From: Pararge aegeria
Taxonomy: Eukaryota; Arthropoda; Insecta; Lepidoptera; Nymphalidae
DNA length: 64,000 nucleotides
NCBI RefSeq assembly: GCF_905163445.1
Contig: NC_053202.1
Span: 806,001-870,000 of the forward strand
Direction of reading: 5' to 3'
Both the position numbers and the translations under genes were made by a program. The notes below the pieces were generated by a model. That model ran no database searches. It was given only the letters and a program-made list of their open reading frames with translations, and had not been told where the DNA came from. Below are positions 61,001 to 64,000 of this stretch, one piece after another. Numbering within the stretch: the stretch's first letter is position 1; the number at the start of each line of letters is the position of its first letter.

Positions 61001-63909
61001 CTTCCACCAGGAATATGTACGATTTGCCGCGTTCCACGTAGATTTCGGGAATCAGTAGATCGTTAATGTACCACGCGATCCCCCAAGATGGATGACCTGG
61101 ACATTATCCAATAGTTCAAAATTGATTTTTTCATGTAGGCCTTATCACTGGCACTTATGAAGTAAGTATATAATTGTAAGGAGATGGTGATAACTTCGTT
61201 CGCCAACTTAACTACGAAGGTTCAAAAAGGGCCCTGGTCTAAGCAGAGCTCATAACCTTGTCGGGTATTTTTTTAATAGGATTTTCCTGTAAGCTTTCGT
61301 TGTTATAATAATAATATGTATTCGTCCAATTGTGTACACAACAAGTGAACATTTAATAAAACAGTCCCTTTACAATCGACTATCACCAACAGTGTGAAAA
61401 TGTTCTAAAAATAAAATAGAAATTACATTACAATTTAAAAATAAAAATACAATAATCAGAAATAGGTAATAACGTAATTTTAAATCAATTAGGCAAACAA
61501 TACAAGTACAAATGTAATAATATAATATCTTTCCGTTAAAAAATAATAGTTCTACGCTTAAGTAAACAAATCCCAAGATGCATAAATTATAAAATAATAG
61601 GTGGCCTTTTAAAATAAATGCATATTTACCGTAGGTAAGAAATCCACTAGAAATCTCATTGTCTGCATGAAATTTAAATACAAAATACTTATTAATTTTA
61701 TTGAAATCCATCGAAGATATTACCTTACTTTCAAATATATCTTATTATTACAATTCAGACCTCCAGAATGTCGACGAATCGAATCGACGTCTGTAAATGA
61801 TCCGGGAATACCTATTAGTATTCGCAGATAATTTTTTCGGAGTTGCAGCAACATAGAAACCCTAATTAGTGACCGTTTACCTCTACGTCTTACACGAAGG
61901 TCAGCGATTAATCTGGTCACCCGCACTTTTCACTGAACCTGACACAGCAGAGCTGAATAGTGTCCAGGTACTTTCATTAAACCGCAGGGCCAAGTTTTGT
62001 TGAGAGTCAAGTTTTTTCCCTTTTGCCTTGTATCTTGCTTCAAATGATTAGTTATAAATAAATAAATATACTACGACAATACACACATCGCCAACGAGCC
62101 CCAAATTAAGCGTAGCTTGTGTTATGGGTACTAAGATGACTGATGAATCATTTTATGAATGATATAACATATATATAATGTATACATAAATACTTATAAT
62201 ATACATACAAAAAACACCCAGATTGACATTCATGTTCCTCACAGGAACATTTTCCAGTTGTAGGAATCGAACCTTCGAGGCCTTGAGCTCTAAAAGCAGG
62301 GTCGCTGTCCAATGCGCAAATCTGCCATCCAAACTTTCACTAAGCCACATTTTTTTGAGTCGATTTCATCGAATCTTAAATGATCAGTTAGAGACGGTTG
62401 TAATTGCTGATGTGCGCTATTCTCACCAGTGATAGGAGTGTACCCTCGTTTGCCTCCAGCGGGGCCGATGCGAGCGGTAAAGTTGCTAACGCCAACCAAT
62501 ACGCGTGGCGGCCATGGTTCCGGACCACCTGCGTCCAGCTCGGCCAGGCCAATGCAGTTATTGTCGTTCTATAACAAACAAGTCATCAACATGATAATGT
62601 GGACTCCACACACCATTGAGAACATTATGAAGAACTGTCAAGAATGCAGCTTTCCTCACGATATTTCTTTCCCCGTTATAACAGTGATATTTGAATTGCT
62701 TAAAACGCACATAATTAAGGAAAGTTAGATGTGCGTGCTGGGATTCGAAGTATGCCCCCGAAAGTGAAGTCGAAGTGCTCGGTCACAGAGATGTACTACA
62801 GTAACAAAGATACTTTATTTGCTAAACTCCGCGAAAATCAGGAGAATCTTTATGATCCAATTTATAATTCCTTCAATCTTTATACTCCACACCAAATTCC
62901 GCTTCGACATCGGAACATCCTCAGGAGAAGTTAAAATTACAATTAATAGCATCTACTGAGGATGCTCCGGCACACTGCCGATGATTTGTTTAATATGGAG
63001 TGTACCTAAAGATTGAAGAAATTATGAATTGCACTATACCGATTCTCCTGCATTTTGCGGAGTGTAACAAATTTTGCTTCATTTCAATTTAAATAACACC
63101 ATTTGAAACTTTGTGGAACTACAGATGGAAGCTGCTTACACAATTTACATGGCAGTGGAAAAAATGTTCTGGTAAAACGTACGGTCGAGGAATACCAACC
63201 ATCTTGCGCCACGCATTTGTTTTTGAAACCAAAGCAACCACTATTCTTATTAAGCTGTCATTATTTAAGGCCATAGTGACTTAAACGCGGCCATCCAGTC
63301 CAGTTAAGGAGACTAAAGAAACACAAACCTGAGCACCAAAATCAAGCTGGACATCACTCCTGGTGGTATCCATAAACGAATGTGCATTAGCTTCGTATCT
63401 GGCGTTGAGAGGACCAAACGCGGCGATTACGGACTGAGCTCGCGTCGTAAGAATTTCCCGGTCCTTGATTGGTTCTGATGCTGCGAGAGGACGCCGATAG
63501 GTAATGGTTGTTACACCACCTTTTTGGCTGCCGGATACTGGGAATGAAAAAGTTTTAAATTCAATATTTACATAGCACTTTTGTCACCTTCTGAACTGCT
63601 GAGTTGAATAAATTTTATGCAGATTTCTCCATAAAAATGGTATAATCATTACTGTAATTATTTTATTATTTATCTGTACTGAAAAATATCTCTTCTTCTT
63701 ACATTGAACTAAGAATATATAGAATACTTTCATTCAGCGGGCCTTTATTGTGTCGAAAAAAAAAGGAAAAAATATTCTTCCCATTATAATACATACCAAC
63801 TACTGCGTCGTTACTTCCACCAAGTCTGGAATCCGGACATACTCCCAATTCTCCGTCACACTGGGCCAAGTGGGTTATGGTGTAGTCTGACACACGTGGT
63901 TGGTTTGTT
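57856..63909 (-). CDS. knk: Knickkopf-family cuticle protein, 3' part of gene
   Basis: Seven exons on -: 63909-63797, 63537-63329, 62568-62427, 61096-60973, 59884-59754, 58906-58743, 58023-57856, all GT-AG and phase-consistent, about 349 aa. The 5' part is outside the window. Knickkopf is an extracellular, GPI-anchored protein that organises and protects newly made chitin in insect cuticle. Seen: the end of a DOMON domain (DYTITHLAQCDGELGVCPDS), then the NFTARIGPAGGKRGYTPITG block, WGIAWYINDLLIPEI, HPFYISDSSEGGFGQ, GRYCEWIHKT and YTHNNLGWKIHVVDPG, which together make the plastocyanin-like C-terminal domain of Knk. The last exon ends in a hydrophobic stretch (YFTVTATLVILLAF) suited to GPI attachment. 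Insects have Knk, Knk2 and Knk3, and Skeletor shares this domain. The HNNLGWK motif and GPI tail favour Knk over Skeletor, but which Knk paralogue is not certain. Confidence 0.88.
58286..58364 (+). repeat. tRNA-like sequence (pseudogene or SINE head)
   Basis: A-box TAGCTTAATTGGTAAGAG, a perfect 5-bp T stem ACAGG/CCTGT around CTCAAAT, and an acceptor AGAGCCG/CGGTTCC with one mismatch. No proper anticodon stem can be drawn, so a functional tRNA is unlikely. It lies in the last knk intron and is followed by a T-run, a possible Pol III terminator. Confidence 0.45.
58743..58906 (-). CDS. knk: Knk-like exon
   Basis: Acceptor CGTTTTTAG; donor GTAAAC. GRYCEWIHKTTDQSATSKTF, then LECSDGEPAVLNWTVAHETP and DLVYYQ. 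Confidence 0.93.
59083..59130 (+). repeat. CT-rich microsatellite
   Basis: Imperfect (TCTC)n run in a knk intron. Confidence 0.7.
59448..59620 (+). repeat. Foldback repeat family D, one arm
   Basis: GGATGCTTCTGTGTCGGAGC, GAAACGTGCGTAGAGG, TTGGTGTGGAGTCTAAAG, CAGATTCTGCTGCTTTTCGC and GAGTATAGCAAATTAAGC. Confidence 0.65.
59754..59884 (-). CDS. knk: Knk-like exon
   Basis: Acceptor after an A/T tract, TTTTTTTTCAG; donor GTAAGT. HPFYISDSSEGGFGQ, KQRVFAGVAYDNEGYPYPT. Confidence 0.93.
60360..60920. repeat. Family G repeat interrupted by SINE B
   Basis: Family G pieces at 60361-60440, with a 27-bp palindrome (60398-60424, ATTATATCCCCTG-A-CAGGGGATATAAT), and at 60797-60920 flank a - strand SINE B copy (60490-60795, ending in its tRNA-like head ATCGGACTTCGG-type region). 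Confidence 0.55.
60973..61096 (-). CDS. knk: Knk-like exon
   Basis: Acceptor ATGTCCAG; donor GTACGT. HPSWGIAWYINDLLIPEIYV then ERGKSYIFLVEGGDD. Confidence 0.93.
61128..61285 (+). repeat. Interspersed repeat family H copy
   Basis: TTTTCATGTAGGCCTTATCA, GGCACTTATGAAG, GGGCCCTGGTCTAAGCAGAG and CTTGTCGGGTATTTTTTT. Confidence 0.65.
61300..62045. other. AT-rich knk intron, no repeat recognised
   Basis: A 113-codon - frame at 61711-61370 is hydrophobic and low-complexity, with no splice context. Not called as a gene. Confidence 0.4.
62050..62337 (-). repeat. SINE family A copy
   Basis: On + runs from the (AAAT)n tail through CATCGCCAACGAGCCCCAAA, GCTTGTGTTATGGGTACTAA and CATTTTCCAGTTGTAGGAAT to the head at CAAATCTGCCATCC. 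Confidence 0.8.
62427..62568 (-). CDS. knk: Knk-like exon: start of plastocyanin-like domain
   Basis: Acceptor TTGTTATAG; donor GTGAGA. 47 codons plus one base, ending in the diagnostic ARIGPAGGKRGYTPIT. Confidence 0.93.
62582..62785 (-). repeat. SINE family B, 5' part
   Basis: GTGGACTCCACACACCATTG, GAACATTATGAAGAACTGTC and GTGCGTGCTGGGATTCGAAG on +, the reverse of the family head region. Begins 14 bp beyond the acceptor-side boundary of the knk exon at 62568. Confidence 0.65.
62813..63085. mobile_element. Foldback element family D, both arms
   Basis: The left arm (AATTTGCTAAACTCCGCGAA-like, GGAGAATCTTTATG, TTCAATCTTTATACTCCACA, CGGAACATCCTCAG) is the diverged reverse complement of the right arm (CTGAGGATGCTCCGG, TGGAGTGTACCTAAAGATTG, CGATTCTCCTGCATTTTGCG, GTGTAACAAATTTTGC). 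About 120 bp each, so a hairpin-forming foldback MITE. Confidence 0.7.
63329..63537 (-). CDS. knk: Knk-like exon: DOMON end
   Basis: Acceptor CATTCCCAG; donor GTTTGT. 69 complete codons: GVTTITYRRPLAASEPIKDR, VIAAFGPLNARYEANAHS and DVQLDFGAQ. Confidence 0.92.
63797..63909 (-). CDS. knk: Knk-like exon: DOMON domain, C-terminal part
   Basis: Acceptor TTTTTACAG; donor GTATGT. Encodes NQPRVSDYTITHLAQCDGEL, then GVCPDSRLGGSND, the CPDTR-type DOMON segment. The upstream phase is 2. Confidence 0.9.
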
Positions 63910-64000
63910 CTGTAAAAATGAGTTTTTTGCTAAACGACGTAGCTCATAATCAAACTTACTTAAAACTAAATAGCCGGCATCCCTCGACGAGTCGTGGCAA

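Noticed and set aside
61370..61711. 113-codon hydrophobic - strand frame in a knk intron
   Set aside because: Composed mostly of AT-rich codons (Phe, Leu, Ile, Tyr, Lys); no splice signals and no family.
63960..64000. Candidate upstream knk exon at the window edge
   Set aside because: A GTAAGT donor on - at 63959 is phase-compatible, but the intron would be only 50 nt and the 13 visible residues do not clearly match the DOMON domain. More upstream sequence would decide.

Overview
This is a eukaryotic nuclear window, almost certainly from a moth or butterfly (Lepidoptera). Evidence: AT-rich introns and intergenic DNA, small GC-richer exons with GT-AG introns, insect-specific protein families, and a very dense load of tRNA-derived SINEs, MITEs and LINE fragments of the kinds common in lepidopteran genomes. 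I saw no bacterial genes, operons or CRISPR array. All exon models were built by hand from splice signals, phase continuity and remembered family sequences; no search was run.

Three protein-coding genes are supported. (1) On the + strand, 1077-23016 is epsin-related/CLINT1 (liquid facets-Related, lqfR). Ten shared exons encode a complete ENTH domain and a low-complexity adaptor-binding linker. The last shared exon (donor at 14748) can join, in the same phase, either of two terminal exons. One is a 2.7-kb single exon encoding the whole Tel2/TELO2 protein (16814-19545). The other is a short epsinR C-terminal exon (22652-23016). The products would be a 1341-aa ENTH-Tel2 fusion and a 552-aa epsinR. 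Drosophila is reported to make Tel2 as a fusion with epsinR, so the fusion is not new in itself, but the locus layout here is unusually clear. (2) On the - strand, 40115-45038 is a six-exon, 326-aa type II membrane protein that I read as a divergent Star-family protein (FkbM-methyltransferase-like lumenal domain with the SAM-binding residues lost). (3) On the - strand, 57856-63909 is the 3' part of a Knickkopf-family cuticle gene: seven exons, from the end of a DOMON domain to a GPI-type tail. Its 5' part lies beyond the window.

Between the genes: 23-40 kb and 45-58 kb are AT-rich and hold transposons only. The best defined are a piggyBac-like non-autonomous element (32057-33512) with four palindromic subterminal motifs, a 434-bp TIR element with 8-10 bp target duplication (45603-46036) of which a second copy forms the left window edge, two PIF/Harbinger-like MITEs (4482-4876, 25671-26039), an 834-bp TIR element (48782-49615), a 5'-truncated LINE with an open RNase H frame (46458-48147), and an RTE-like LINE fragment inside lqfR (11850-12800). 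Several introns show repeats nested in repeats, which gives a relative insertion order.
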